Below are positions 11,739 to 22,118 of a DNA stretch of 64,000 nt, piece by piece. Source of the DNA: Chalara sp. BL73. Taxonomy: Eukaryota; Ascomycota; Leotiomycetes; Helotiales. The stretch lies in NCBI GenBank assembly GCA_918026815.1, contig CAKJVC010000123.1, positions 62,001 to 126,000 of the forward strand, read 5' to 3'. Under the pieces are notes generated by a model. That model saw only the letters and a list, made by a program, of their open reading frames with translations. It had not been told where the DNA came from and made no database searches. Each line of letters opens with the position of its first letter. The stretch's first letter is position 1. The translations under genes were made by a program, and so were the position numbers.

Positions 11739-12324
11739 CACGTGCTTCTCAGCAGACAGTTACCATAAAGACAAAGGCTGTTCTGTCTGCTAAGATACCT
11801 CTGCTAGTACAATATTGCAACGGCGTGATGGCGAAGCAGAGGAGAGGAACGGATTAAGATCCCTTCGAGGCCGTCAGAGAGGTGAGATTTTCAAGACTGC
11901 AGGTATCCTAGCTTACTCGAATTGACGTTGGTTGCTACGACCCGCTTTTTCACGTGTAGGCGAAACCGTTCCTGGAAGGATATATCTACTCCTCAGAATG
12001 ACTATAAGGGAGATGTTGAAGGTAAATTGCGCCCAGGTAAAATTTTTATGTAGGCGACAGTCGTCATTCAGATTGCCATTTCGCCGGACACTTCCCAGGG
12101 CAGAAATTTTTTATTACGCAGACTGTAGCATTGGCTAACGTAATGAAGGCGAGGTAGTAGCAAAGAATGTTAGATGGATGTTCGCTTGACACGATGCATG
12201 TCGAGATTGAGGCTATGGCTAGTGTATTAAAGCTAATGACAAGACATCTGAGGCAATGCTAGATGATAGAGAGCAAACACAAGACGGACGCCAACGAGTT
12301 CAGAGCCACTGAAGTCCCCACGTG
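11739..12324. promoter_or_regulatory. Three CACGTG E-box sites upstream of permease
   Basis: CACGTG occurs at 11739-11744, 11951-11956 and 12319-12324, all within 640 bp upstream of the permease start at 11687. Two of them (11739 and 12319) read CACGTGGG on the minus strand, the form preferred by the yeast phosphate regulator Pho4; Cbf1-type bHLH factors also bind this core. The match and clustering are seen directly; that they control this gene is inference. Confidence 0.5.
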
Positions 12325-12339
12325 TACGGCGAGGCTGAG

Positions 12340-12359
12340 CTTGGCCTGACTCGGCCAAG
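12340..12359. promoter_or_regulatory. Hairpin with TGACTC in the loop
   Basis: A perfect 7-bp inverted repeat, CTTGGCC and GGCCAAG, encloses the hexamer TGACTC. TGACTC is the core bound by Gcn4/CpcA and AP-1-like bZIP factors. It lies in the shared promoter between the permease and the seven-TM gene, 16 bp beyond the last CACGTG. It may be an ordinary bZIP site with flanking symmetry. Confidence 0.35.
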
Positions 12360-12748
12360 GCAGCCCGGCCTCCGACATTTTCTCGAACACCCTAGCTCAA
12401 GTCGCTTGGCACAACCGACCGATGATTATTGGTTGTATAATAAGGGGCCCCATTGAACGAGAACTGAGAGTGATTTATTGGTCCGCTTATTCTCCCTAGA
12501 AGACATGCTACGTACCGTAGCACTAGCCTCTACTTAGTGGCTGTGCTGTCCGTGAGGGGGAAGCAGCCATTCCGCTGTGGTCATGATCATTATGACGCTG
12601 CTTACGGGAGCAGGACAGCCATTATTGGCCCGCCTCAACAGGTTCCCCCGATCGGGAAGGTGATCATGAGAGCAGTTGCTTCATTATTACTGCGTGGTGC
12701 TTGGCTGCCTAAAAATCTTTTGTATCGTGCAGAAGTCGAAACTTTGCG

Positions 12749-12796
12749 CTGGTGTTGCTGGTGTTGCTGGTGTTGCTGGTGTTGGTGCTGGTGCTA
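12749..12796 (+). repeat. CTGGTGTTG microsatellite
   Basis: Four tandem copies of the nonamer CTGGTGTTG followed by degenerate GTGCTGGTG units, in the divergent promoter region about 560 bp upstream of the seven-TM gene. In one frame it would encode Cys-Trp repeats, but that open frame has no other protein character and ends at once, so I treat it as a simple-sequence repeat. Confidence 0.8.
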
Positions 12797-13352
12797 GTTT
12801 TGCCCCGCACCCCCCATAGGACTCCATCCTTCAACTACGCGGGTCGAGCTCCTACCATTAACCCTTCCCCTGCTCCAGCACCTTCTCCCCCGGTCTCAAT
12901 AATTTCCAGAAGATAGATCCATCTGGTTGTAACTCTCTCTCGAGAGCCACAAAGAGCCGCATAGCGATTAGCCTTCCTACTGACACTGATAAATCCCTCA
13001 CCAGCCTCACCCCTTGCGCTCCGCATACGCCAATCGACCCAGCTGAAGTACGCAAGGGGACACAGGAGTGGCTGATGCCTGCCGAATGACGGCGGGACGT
13101 TTCACAGCGTCAGCCCTATCTTTTTCCCTTGCACCTGAGCTTTTCGTCTTTCGCTTTCCTGTCCTGTCCTGTCTAGTCAGCGGGCCCACGAGCCTCAATT
13201 TTGGCGATTATCGGAAAACCAAATTCTCTCTCCTCAAATGCACATATATTGCAGACCTCTATCCCCTTGCCAAGCATAGCCACCTTATGAGTCTTTGAAT
13301 CTTTGACTTGGTCTCGATTATTTTCATTTTTGCTCGAAAGAACAAAGGTGTC

Positions 13353-15496
13353 ATGCCAGCGTTCTCTTCGCCATCCCTACACAACGCTCTTCTTCCTCGA
13401 AACGTATCCACTCCCAGAACGGATCTCCCTGATAACGCTCTCCAAGTCGTGTGTGCCTGGCCAGTCTCTGGACAATATGGTCCGGGTTCGAGGATCCTGT
13501 AAGATATCCACTCTCTGCACTGCGCAACTCACCATGGTCAAGCCTCATTCTAGCGCCAACTAACATAAAACATCGCAGATACTATGTTCTCGTAGCAGCA
13601 TGCGTGTTCGCTCGAAGACAAGAATGGCTCAAGAAGCCGTGTCTGGCAGCAGCATTGCTTTTCCCAGCCGTTGCTGCTCTCCACGGAATTACCCTCTCGG
13701 TGCTACACATTCCAGGTAATGCCTTTTGCTTATCTGATCGGCTTTTTCATCGTACTTTTCTAACATCAATTCAGGTGCTGTCGATATGGATCTATATGGA
13801 GCCTTTCAGTTATGTTCCATCGGTATCCTAGCGGCTCCCGTGACCGTCAAACTGTCCACAACGTACTTCAAAGACCCTGGCCGGAATATCATATTCCTAT
13901 GGACCGGCCTCATTCTTGGTGGTGAGAAATTGATTCTCTTCTAGTTATGGAATATTCTGCTTTTAAATATGTTCTAACCTTTTCTCTAAAGGTTTGGTAA
14001 GCTTGACAGTGGAATTTTTCCGTATGAATACTGTCGGCTGCAGCCACGATGACAGTGGCAATCCTATTTCCACCGATGTGGGTGGATTTCCATATGGAAG
14101 GGCCACTTGCAATCTAACTTGCTCCCCGGAATCTGGGCCTCGGTCTCCTATGCGTGGAGGTTCAGCGGACAATATTTATGTGATTCCTGCTCCTAATAGG
14201 TTGACTTTCAAAACAGCGACATTACTTTCTGCTGCATGTTGTATTCCGGCAATTCTTTCCATGATATCAATGTGGAACAAAATCCTTGAAATTAATTGGA
14301 AAAGCCGTTTTACGAGCGGCGATGAGGAGAAACCAAACAACGAGCTAATCTCGGGTACAAATGGAGCAACTCCGGGGATGATGGAAAAGGTTAATGGGTG
14401 GATTCGCGAAAAGTTGAGGACAGCAGTTGAGGTTCCTGTCTTTGGAGGTGCTGTGCTCGCTATTCTCATTATGGGCGAGATAAACTTCTTCAGTGGTCCA
14501 GTTCAATATCAGACTGAACCGATTGCTAGCATTGGTAAGCTACTTTTTCAGGCACCGTCCCAAAAAATGGCTAACATATTACTTGCCACAGGTCAATGGG
14601 CCCCCATGGTTGGTACTGGACTTGCTTTGCTAGGATCACTGTTCGTACTTTTGGCAAAGGGAGACCCTGACGAGCCCACCGAAAACGTTGTGGTCATACA
14701 CCATCACTGCAATTGCTCCCATCAGAACTTCTCGGAGGATGGCCATTCCATCGCAACTCCCGCCACTGCTCATATACGTCATAGCTTTTCACCTGATCGC
14801 GGTGGTCCCTCAATAGAGGCTGTACGCACGATTTCGACGAGGCCCACCATTCCCAAATCCGAGTCAGGAAGTAGGACTGCAGTCGCGCATGCGTTGAAGG
14901 TTGTTGGAGACTATATTGGTACTGCAGCGCCTGATCGATTTGATGATTCCGAATTCAGGCGGGGTAGAGCCATGAACTTTCCAGAGATTCCAGGTGAAGA
15001 AGCCAGGAATGCCGATTTGAACAAGATTAAAAGGCAATACAATAAAGAGCGTGATGCGGATGGAAATGTCACGCCGGTGCTTCGTGGACAGCGTTCTAGA
15101 GCAGGTAGCTTCAACGGCAGCGTCGTCTCTGGGGCTGGACTTGGATTCGAGGAGAGTCTGAGCGAGTTGAAAGATGGATCTCCTGGATCTCCTACAACGC
15201 CACGCAGAAGACGCGATACGTCACCGGGTGCGACAATGCAAAGGTCGCCCTCAACCTCTTCCATGGTTATGACGGCAGAACGGCCGAGGACGCGAAGAGA
15301 CACGCTTGAAGTACCTTCGCGCTCTCACCATAATCCAGCTTTTGCTTCCCGCGTCATCATCCCTCGAGATCAGAGCCCACCAGCTATTGTGGTTTCTCCA
15401 GATGAGCCCTCTTTCCCGCAAAGTCCGAGTTCAAACCCACCTTCGCCGACTCTACCCGCTGCCCCAACTCAATCACCGACGCCGACATCACCTTGA
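13353..15496 (+). CDS. Seven-TM-like fungal membrane protein
   Basis: Five exons: 13353-13498, 13579-13715, 13775-13921, 13992-14534 and 14592-15496, about 625 residues. Introns have good donors (GTAAGA, GTAATG, GTGAGA, GTAAGC) and acceptors. Hydrophobic segments can be read in order: YYVLVAACVF, LAAALLFPAVAALHGITL, AFQLCSIGILAAPV, IIFLWTGLILGGLVSL, ATLLSAACCIPAILSMI, VFGGAVLAILIMGEI and MVGTGLALLGSLFVLLA. A Cys-containing loop with CSHDDSGNP and CNLTC lies between segments 4 and 5. The last 290 residues are a disordered Ser/Pro/Arg-rich cytoplasmic tail with many possible phosphorylation sites, ending in a PSP/PTP-rich stretch. I recognise it as a common uncharacterised mould membrane protein and know no function. 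The last intron is 57 bp and keeps frame if retained. It is divergent from the permease. Confidence 0.8.
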
Positions 15497-16582
15497 CCCC
15501 TCTCACAACTACAATGACGTTTAAATCTGGAAGCAGAAGAAATGATTGATCGCCTCGGAGTCATGTTCGGATGATCAACGCCTTGTACAAAATGCATCTA
15601 AGCCGTTATAGCCACAGGATAGTTCGGATATGGCTGTAACATTGCCGTAGATTAGCGGCGCTACTCGCAGTGCAATCTTGTTATGAAGGTAGGGGGCCTT
15701 ATTATATAGGTTTCGTGGTGGTAGCACGCGTCGGATGCAATCTGGGCATCGTCTCGGCGGGATATTGGTACGGATGCAACGGCTATTTAAAGGGACACGG
15801 CATCAGCCGCCACTCGACCAGAAGATCAGTTTGAAACCATGGAGCTTAAGGAGCAGCGTATCAAAACAGGCACAGCTAAGCATATCTTTTATATCGAGAG
15901 ATAAGGCTGAGCATATGGCGTTGCTTGGCTATGAACATAACTAGAGAAGCTGAGATAATACTGTCGACGGCTTGCTCAAATGTAAGGCGCCAAATTTGTC
16001 TGTGTCTCAAACAGAGTAGAGATACTAAAACGGACGACAAGTGTGGCATGCAGAAGGAATGGAACAATTCGGGCTAGGTTAGGAACTGCACGTGACAGTT
16101 ACATTATTGAATAACTGTAGATGATGCAAGCCGAGACAAACCAAGCACCGATCCGTAAATTTAGATAATAGATATGACAATTATGAACCTCACATTCGAA
16201 GACATGAGATAGATCGATTCGCTGTGAGATATCAAGTGTTCGTTCCACTTTTCCCTCCAATCCCTCTAAGGTGCTCCGTCCGTCCGCTCCTTTCCACATA
16301 GGTGCACATCGTTTCAGCGACTAACAAATCTCGATATCTCCAGTGATATCAGTGATATCAGCCTCAAATGTCCCATTCAAAACGACTTTGAAGTTTCATA
16401 GATGAAATACCTCAGCTTCCCGAACAATTCTCGTGTGAATCATCCCGCGAGCGCCACAAACGGCCACCTGCGCGTCAGGTGACACGGAGCTGGAACCTCA
16501 AATACTTCAAACATCTTCGCCCTTTTCAAAAGAGCAAATCCGAAAAACATCAATCATATCCCCTCGATACATTTTCCACAAG
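15497..16582. other. Intergenic; hydrolase promoter at right
   Basis: No coding region recognised. Around 16340-16365 there is a short tandem of AGTGATATC. CACGTG occurs once near 16090. The GC content rises sharply at the hydrolase start at 16583. Confidence 0.35.
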
Positions 16583-17755
16583 ATGACAGACCGGCACAGG
16601 CTCTCCTGGTCCTACACGCCAGAGAACCAGCCCTCCGTCCCGCCCCTCCCCGAGGGCCTCACGAGGCGGTACATCCCCACGCCGAGCGGAAACCTGGAGC
16701 TGATCCGGGCGCAGCCGTCCGCAGCAGCAGAAGAAGAGGGGAAGCGGAAGAAGGCCATCATCTTCCAGCACGGCGGCTTCGGCTGCGCGTCCGTCTGGAT
16801 CCCCTTCCTGCGGTACTTCGCGGACCGGGGGTACCCGTGCTACGCGGTGAGCCTGAGGGGCCACGGCGGGAGCTGGAAGCCGAGCTACTGGCGCATGGTA
16901 TGGGGCACGGGGATCGGGGCCATGGCGCAGGATCTGTATTGCGCGGTGGAGTGGGTTAAGGCGTTCGAGTTCGTTTGGCGGGGCGGGAGGCTTGCGGATG
17001 GGGATCTGGTGCTCGTGGGTCATTCGGCTGGCGGTGGGCTGTTGCAATATTTCCTGGACAGGGGCAAGTACACTGTCGGCGGCCTGGTGATCGTTGCCGG
17101 GTTTCCTTGTTTTGGAGGGTAGGTGGCTCTTTCCTTGTTTGCTTTGCTTGCTCGCCTCGGAAGGTTTTGGGACCGGCGGGGTGTTTGGGTGCTGATGCTG
17201 ATGCTGATCTGCTTGCGTAGGTATGGGGTGTACTGGAATTGGTTCAAGCATGACCCCTGGTTCGTTCCGAGGTATTATATCAGAGATCTGTGGCACCCTC
17301 GGTCCCCATTATCAAGCACGACACTCGTGCATGGGGCCTTCTTCTCGCCAGAATATCCGAGGGAACAGGTCTCGATCTTCGAGAAGATGCTACCAGCGTA
17401 TGAGAGTATGCTCTGGCCGTTACAGATGATGTTCCCATTTGTCAATATCCGTAACGTTCTCACGAAAATTGTCGGATGGGGCAGTGAAAGCAGGCAAAGA
17501 AGGCTATTGATCATCGCTGGAGAGAAGGACAACCTCATGGGCGTCAGGTTGATGGAGAAAATGGCAGCGTTATACCGAATAACGTTGGGCAGGATATTCA
17601 GTGCGGCAGAAGGGAAAGAGAAAGATACAAAAGGTCATGAGACGGGCACTCAGGTGCAATTCGAGGTTATTGAGGGTTCGGGACATCATGTTCAAAATGA
17701 TTTACAATGGGAGGTTGCTGCCGGAAAAGTTTTAGAGTTTGTGGAGCAGCTCTAG
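16583..17755 (+). CDS. Alpha/beta hydrolase, probable esterase/lipase-like
   Basis: Two exons, 16583-17118 and 17221-17755, around a 102-bp intron, give 356 residues. The fold's key elements are visible: FQHGGFG (oxyanion-hole region, residues 61-67), RGHGGS, the nucleophile elbow GHSAGGG with Ser148, GEKDN with Asp282 as the likely acid, and GSGHH with His334/335. There is no signal peptide or clear membrane segment, so a cytosolic serine hydrolase is likely. The substrate is unknown. The first exon is strikingly GC-rich, with mostly C or G at third positions, while the second exon is ordinary. This produces a long spurious antisense frame over exon 1. A dispersed repeat begins 8 bp after the stop. 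Confidence 0.85.
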
Positions 17756-17762
17756 GTGGGAT

Positions 17763-18006
17763 GAGCTGCTTGGTGTAATTATTGTGCGTGACATCTCCAC
17801 TCTGCTGTATCTCCAAATTTCGTCGATAGTGGGCACAGTTCAGGCTTGATACCTCGGAACATCTGTGGGAGAAAAAGACGTAAGGTTATGTAAAAGAATG
17901 GGATGGTAAATTTCTCCTTAAACTACTCCCCATTGAAAGGAGCAGCAGACACATAAAACTCTCGTTGTGCAAGAAGTGCAAAAAAGACAACGGCTGGGTT
18001 ACTTGT
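17763..18006 (+). repeat. Dispersed repeat, copy 1
   Basis: About 240 bp that aligns along its full length with 25648-25887 in the same orientation, roughly 80 percent identical by eye. Shared blocks include GAGCTGCTTGGTGTA, TTTCGTCGATAGTGGGCACA, GGTTATGTAAAAG and CAAAAAAGACAACG. Most differences are transitions. It begins immediately downstream of the hydrolase stop and so may be that gene's 3' untranslated region, with copy 2 a duplicate of it, or both may be a short mobile or solo element. No terminal inverted repeats or target duplications could be made out. Confidence 0.75.
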
Positions 18007-18227
18007 CGCGCTGTACACGTGAATTCAATAGAGGGTAGCAGAGAGTGTATTGTAGCTTGTAAAGCTGTAGACTAATTAACACCCCCACTTCGGTATTACA
18101 GTTACTTCTAGAGTTGAGGCTGCTCATCGATTCCTCAAACGATATATTTCCTATTCGCAAGGAGACCTTGATACTTGGAAATCGATTGAAATAGCTGTAC
18201 GGAAGCAAATACGGGAGATTATCTTTT

Positions 18228-18946
18228 ATGATGCTCGAGATCAAATTCGAACAGATTTATCTCTTGATCAGAAGACATTTGGTGCTTGTTTTTAGTACCG
18301 TTACTATACCAGCACTTAGAGGTTCGAGATCATATGAAAAAGATAAAAGAGCCCATAGAGCCTTGCTCAGGGGCTTTTACAAAGACTATGGGAGTACCAT
18401 GCGCCCATGGTCAGAAATCGACAAGAAATAGGCCTTGGCCTAAACCCTGATGATTTTCACCCGCATTGGTGGTGGAACCGGCATCAAAGAGAATTATATC
18501 CCCCAATTCTCGAGCCTTTGCAATTGATAAGCAAAGGAGCATCACGTGAGAGTACAAAACATAGTACAGAACGTTTACATTCTGGATTCGAGATTACAGA
18601 GAGATCAAACCAAAGGAAGTGTAGGGCGTGTAGTTTTCCTGGTCGCAATCGAAGGAGTATGAAATGCATGCGCCGGTTTGCTCAGATAGGCCAGGGGCCA
18701 GTGTTAGGAAACTCTAGTCCGAGATCGAATGAGCCTGATTCACCAACGGAGTCCATTCCTTCACAAATAGTTTCACCAGCATTGAGTTCAAGCACAATTG
18801 TTGTGTGTACACAGTATACTTCGATTATGACAAAAGCCACCGCTAGTGGAACCTCAAATAGGGAGCCTGAGCCCCAGAGTACTACCGTACCTGAAGCCAG
18901 TGTGCGAGATAGTGTGAACCAATATATTGCCAAGCACTTTTTCTGA
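18228..18946 (+). other. Two weak overlapping open frames, unidentified
   Basis: Frames 18228-18431 and 18407-18946 overlap by a few codons. The second (179 codons) contains KCRACSFPGRNRRSMKC, which has Cys pairs but does not fit a zinc-finger pattern I know, and a Ser/Thr-rich C-terminal half. It could be a fragment of a lost gene. No start context, intron or homology could be argued for. Confidence 0.2.
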
Positions 18947-19149
18947 CATCGTAGGGTTCTAAAAAGGAAATTTTGTTGTAAATAAACGTCGTGTTGCCAA
19001 GGCTATTATCTTGTTGCTGGGAAATTATCGTGCGCGTGCCCTTAACTGGCGCGTTCGCCATATGGTAATATATTGACCGTATACTATCTCACACACTGCC
19101 TGATGTTGAGACCGATTCCCGGTCGGTTTACCCAAATCGAATTGGGGTG

Positions 19150-19399
19150 GTATATGACAGGTACTTAACTAGGAAAAAGAGCGTATTTGCAAGCCCATCC
19201 TAAACGTAAAGAACCTCAATATCGGAAAGCAATTGGCTTGAAAACCTGGGGTGTATTCGACAGAAGGTATATCAAAGAGACCAAGTTAAAATACTTTCAA
19301 AGACTCAACATTTATACCGGAGAATATGTAGATGGAAGGCCAAATTGGACTAATGAGGAGCTAGATGCTTTTCTCGACTTTGAAGAAGAAGAAGATTGA
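19150..19399 (+). pseudogene. Possible orphan terminal exon
   Basis: After a TTAACTAG acceptor-like sequence ending near 19169, an open frame without an ATG reads KTWGVFDRRYIKETKLKYFQ and then DGRPNWTNEELDAFLDFEEE to a TGA. It looks like the 3' exon of a protein-coding gene whose upstream exons are not recognisable. The acidic tail and basic middle give no function. Confidence 0.25.
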
Positions 19400-20096
19400 A
19401 ACATTGAGAGGCTAGAGAATGAGAGGTTTACAAGTATGGGTGAAAGGAATACTGAAACTCGCCTTGGAGCTATGTATATGAGAATTGTTGAAGATGGAAA
19501 GAGAGATGAGGAGTTATATTCATTCGTATATATATAGATTACTCTGTACACCTACACACATCAATCAATTGGAAATATCCGAATCAATCGTCTTACTCTG
19601 AATCCCCTTAATTGGACATCATTCCGCTACGTGTATCTCATGAACCTTGACATTTAGAAGAGCCTTATTGGCGACTTCTGCTCTTCAAACTCAGAAGATT
19701 TATAATAATGGAATCTAGCACCATCTTGGATTTCGTCGCTGGTGCGTGTAGCGTAGTCTATTTATATTCCATGAGTGGTCCGAATCCGGAAAAGTCAACA
19801 GCTACTAGTGAAGCTAAGGCCATCCTGAGTCCTGCGACGATTAAGCTGGACATGTCTAGCTGTCTACCCCCCAATCACGAAAACTTTTGGAAGTGCATAC
19901 ATGATGCACTTGGGGGCGGGCATACGTCCCATATGTAGAGTAGCTCATGAACTAGGTTTCATATTCAATGAATGCATTTTAATATGACCAAGAACTGTCC
20001 TTCCGATTAATTTTAATGATAAAGTCTCGATTGGTCTTAGATGTCTCAGTTGGCATGAAGTCTGAACTACATTCGCCTTTGAACAATCAATTGTTT
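19400..20096. other. Intergenic 3' of P450
   Basis: A short open frame at 19708-19938 begins with ATG but has no recognisable protein character. No repeats or RNA genes seen. Confidence 0.3.
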
Positions 20097-21835
20097 CTAC
20101 CTCTTTCTGTGTTCGAAATCCAAAAGTAAGGACCCGGGCTCGAAGACCATTCCAAAATGATCCTGACCGGAGTTTTCAAAGCCTTTCGGACTCCGATCTT
20201 CCGCAATTTTGAAATTAAATACATGGACCAGCTGCGCGATGACATATCGTATCTCAACAATTCCCAATGGACGACCGACACAACTGTATACACCTGTTGA
20301 GAAGGGAATAAAAGCTGAACCGTCCTTTACCAAACTCTTGTCTGTTTTCCACCTAGACGGGATCCATTCTTCCGGCCGCTCGAAATAACGTGAGTCGCGG
20401 AAAATTGTGTAAAGGGGTACTTTAATGACAGTATTGCCTGGAATGAAATGCTCTCCTATCGTCAGTCCTCCTGGAGGACTCACGCGTTCCCCGCCATTTG
20501 GCACCAGTGGCTGCATACGGAATGTCTCAAACAGAATAGAATCCAGGATGGGATAGCCCTTTTTGGGATCAAACTCTCCAGAAGAAATCAGTGGATCTAC
20601 CTCCTCTTGAACTTGTTCCATGATCCCGGGATTCGTCGCGAGGTAGAAGGATGTCGAGAGGAGCGCAGAAGAGACGTTTCCGCTTCCCGCAACCATAGCA
20701 AGTCTTGCCTCCCAAGAAATTGGAAAGCCAGCAGAGTTCGGATCATCTATAGTTGGCAGAAGGTAAGTGAAGAGGTCGGGAGCGTCGGGTTTCCTATTTC
20801 TTCTCCGATCGAGCATCTGTTGCGCGAGCTTTGTGAAATTGTCATTGTCAGGAACCAGCCATGTGAACTTTGTCGCGATCGAGTAGTACCACGGGACGTG
20901 CCCATAAGTACCGATCGCCCGTTGGCTTAGACGGAGAGTGGCGTAGACATCTTCAGATTCGTTAGCCAGCCGTGCAGTCTCATCGATATCTTCAGAAAAG
21001 ATAATGAATGCCACGAGTTTAAATGCAAATAACTCGAACTCATTGACGACATCAATTCCTTTTTTCAATTTTGCGAGTCGTGTGACAAGATGTGAAGTCT
21101 TGAGTTGTATTTTCGACAGGTGGTTAGACATTTCTAAAGCAGAGTCAAACCTCTAAGCTTAATGACTTTCATCGAGCAGTCGTACCTCGAAAGTCTCGTT
21201 CCCATAAAGGTCTTTGTTTTGCATGAAGCTGCGGATCTCTTGTGCGATGGAGATTGAAACCAGTGCCACCCATATCGTACCACGGCCCTTTGAGACAACC
21301 CGACTGGCCAGAATAGATAGCTCTAATCGCTTCCACACTGTTTATAGACAGCTCGCGTGGCCCTTTCAATCCACGTTAGCTTTGCACATGTCTGAGATTC
21401 AATGCACAAAAGCATACCAGTACGAACCAAATCGCCGTGCTTGCGATGGAGCAGAAACAGATATGCATGATACCTTTGCGTGGTGTCTGCGATATGCGCT
21501 GCATCCCATTTGGTCAAGGCGGCTAACAATGGGCCAGGAAACTTTCTGACGCGGTGAAAAGCAAGGCGGTAGGTGGCTATGCTTGTACCAAGTCCGACTT
21601 GGTAGGACAACACAAGGGTTGTTGCCACAAAGATCCCATTGACGAATGATTGACAGAGAACCGCGAAAAGTACAGCCGAAGCTGACCAGGCAGATAGAAA
21701 AAAGGTCGCAATAGAGCCTGCTTGCTTATTGAGCTCCCCGTGGATGAAGTAGAGCAGGTGAGAAACGACGCCCAGAACAAAGAATGCAACAGCACCTCCT
21801 GGCAGGGTGGCTTCGCAGAGCGCAAATCTACTCAT
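20097..21835 (-). CDS. Cytochrome P450 monooxygenase
   Basis: Three exons, 21835-21418, 21362-21186 and 21133-20097, with introns of 55 and 52 bp, give 543 residues. The junctions restore VRTGPRELSINS and WERDFREMSNHL. The N-terminal 110 residues hold several hydrophobic segments (LPGGAVAFFVLGVV, AVLFAVLCQSFVNGIFVATT), more than the single ER anchor usual in P450s. The ExxR motif is ETFR at 401-404, a PERF-like region ERPEEW is near 450, and the heme loop FSTGVYSCVGRPLG has the cysteine ligand at 483. The I-helix reads AGSGNVSS instead of the usual (A/G)Gx(D/E)T(T/S), so the acid and threonine of the oxygen-activation pair are absent. It diverges from a Zn2Cys6 factor and lies near a dead MFS gene, as in secondary-metabolite loci. 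Intact in frame; the reaction is unknown. Confidence 0.88.
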
Positions 21836-22118
21836 GACAAAAAGCTGTGAGAGGGTTCTTGTTGGAAAAGAATATAGATGGGCCGTCCCAAGATAATTTC
21901 TAGACTCCAAACAAGGCGAAATTGAGGCGGGAAAGTAAGGTGAAGGACAAGGCTGTCGAGTACTTAAAGAAGAGCAGAAACGCAGAAACATGGATCTATG
22001 CCAAAACAGGCAATTGTAGCGGATTGCTAGTCGCATGCCGCTGAAACACATGATTGGCTAGGATAGTTGACCGCCGCGGCGCAGACATCTTTTGTACTGA
22101 AATCAATGTAGCAGCCTA
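21836..22118. promoter_or_regulatory. Divergent P450 / transcription-factor promoter
   Basis: The 283 bp between the P450 start and the first coding text of the Zn2Cys6 protein contain a 10-bp palindrome, CGCCGCGGCG at 22072-22081. It is composed of CCG and CGG triplets, the half-sites read by Zn2Cys6 dimers. It would suit control of both genes by the adjacent factor. The palindrome is seen; the binding is inference. Confidence 0.4.

Noticed and set aside
12537..12797. Open frame ending in Cys-Trp repeats
   Set aside because: The repeats come from the CTGGTGTTG microsatellite; the rest of the frame has no protein character and there is no conserved start.
16550..17296. Antisense open frame of about 248 codons over the hydrolase
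   Set aside because: It is a by-product of the GC-rich third positions of exon 1; its text is low-complexity Pro/Ala/Arg and no start or intron signals fit.
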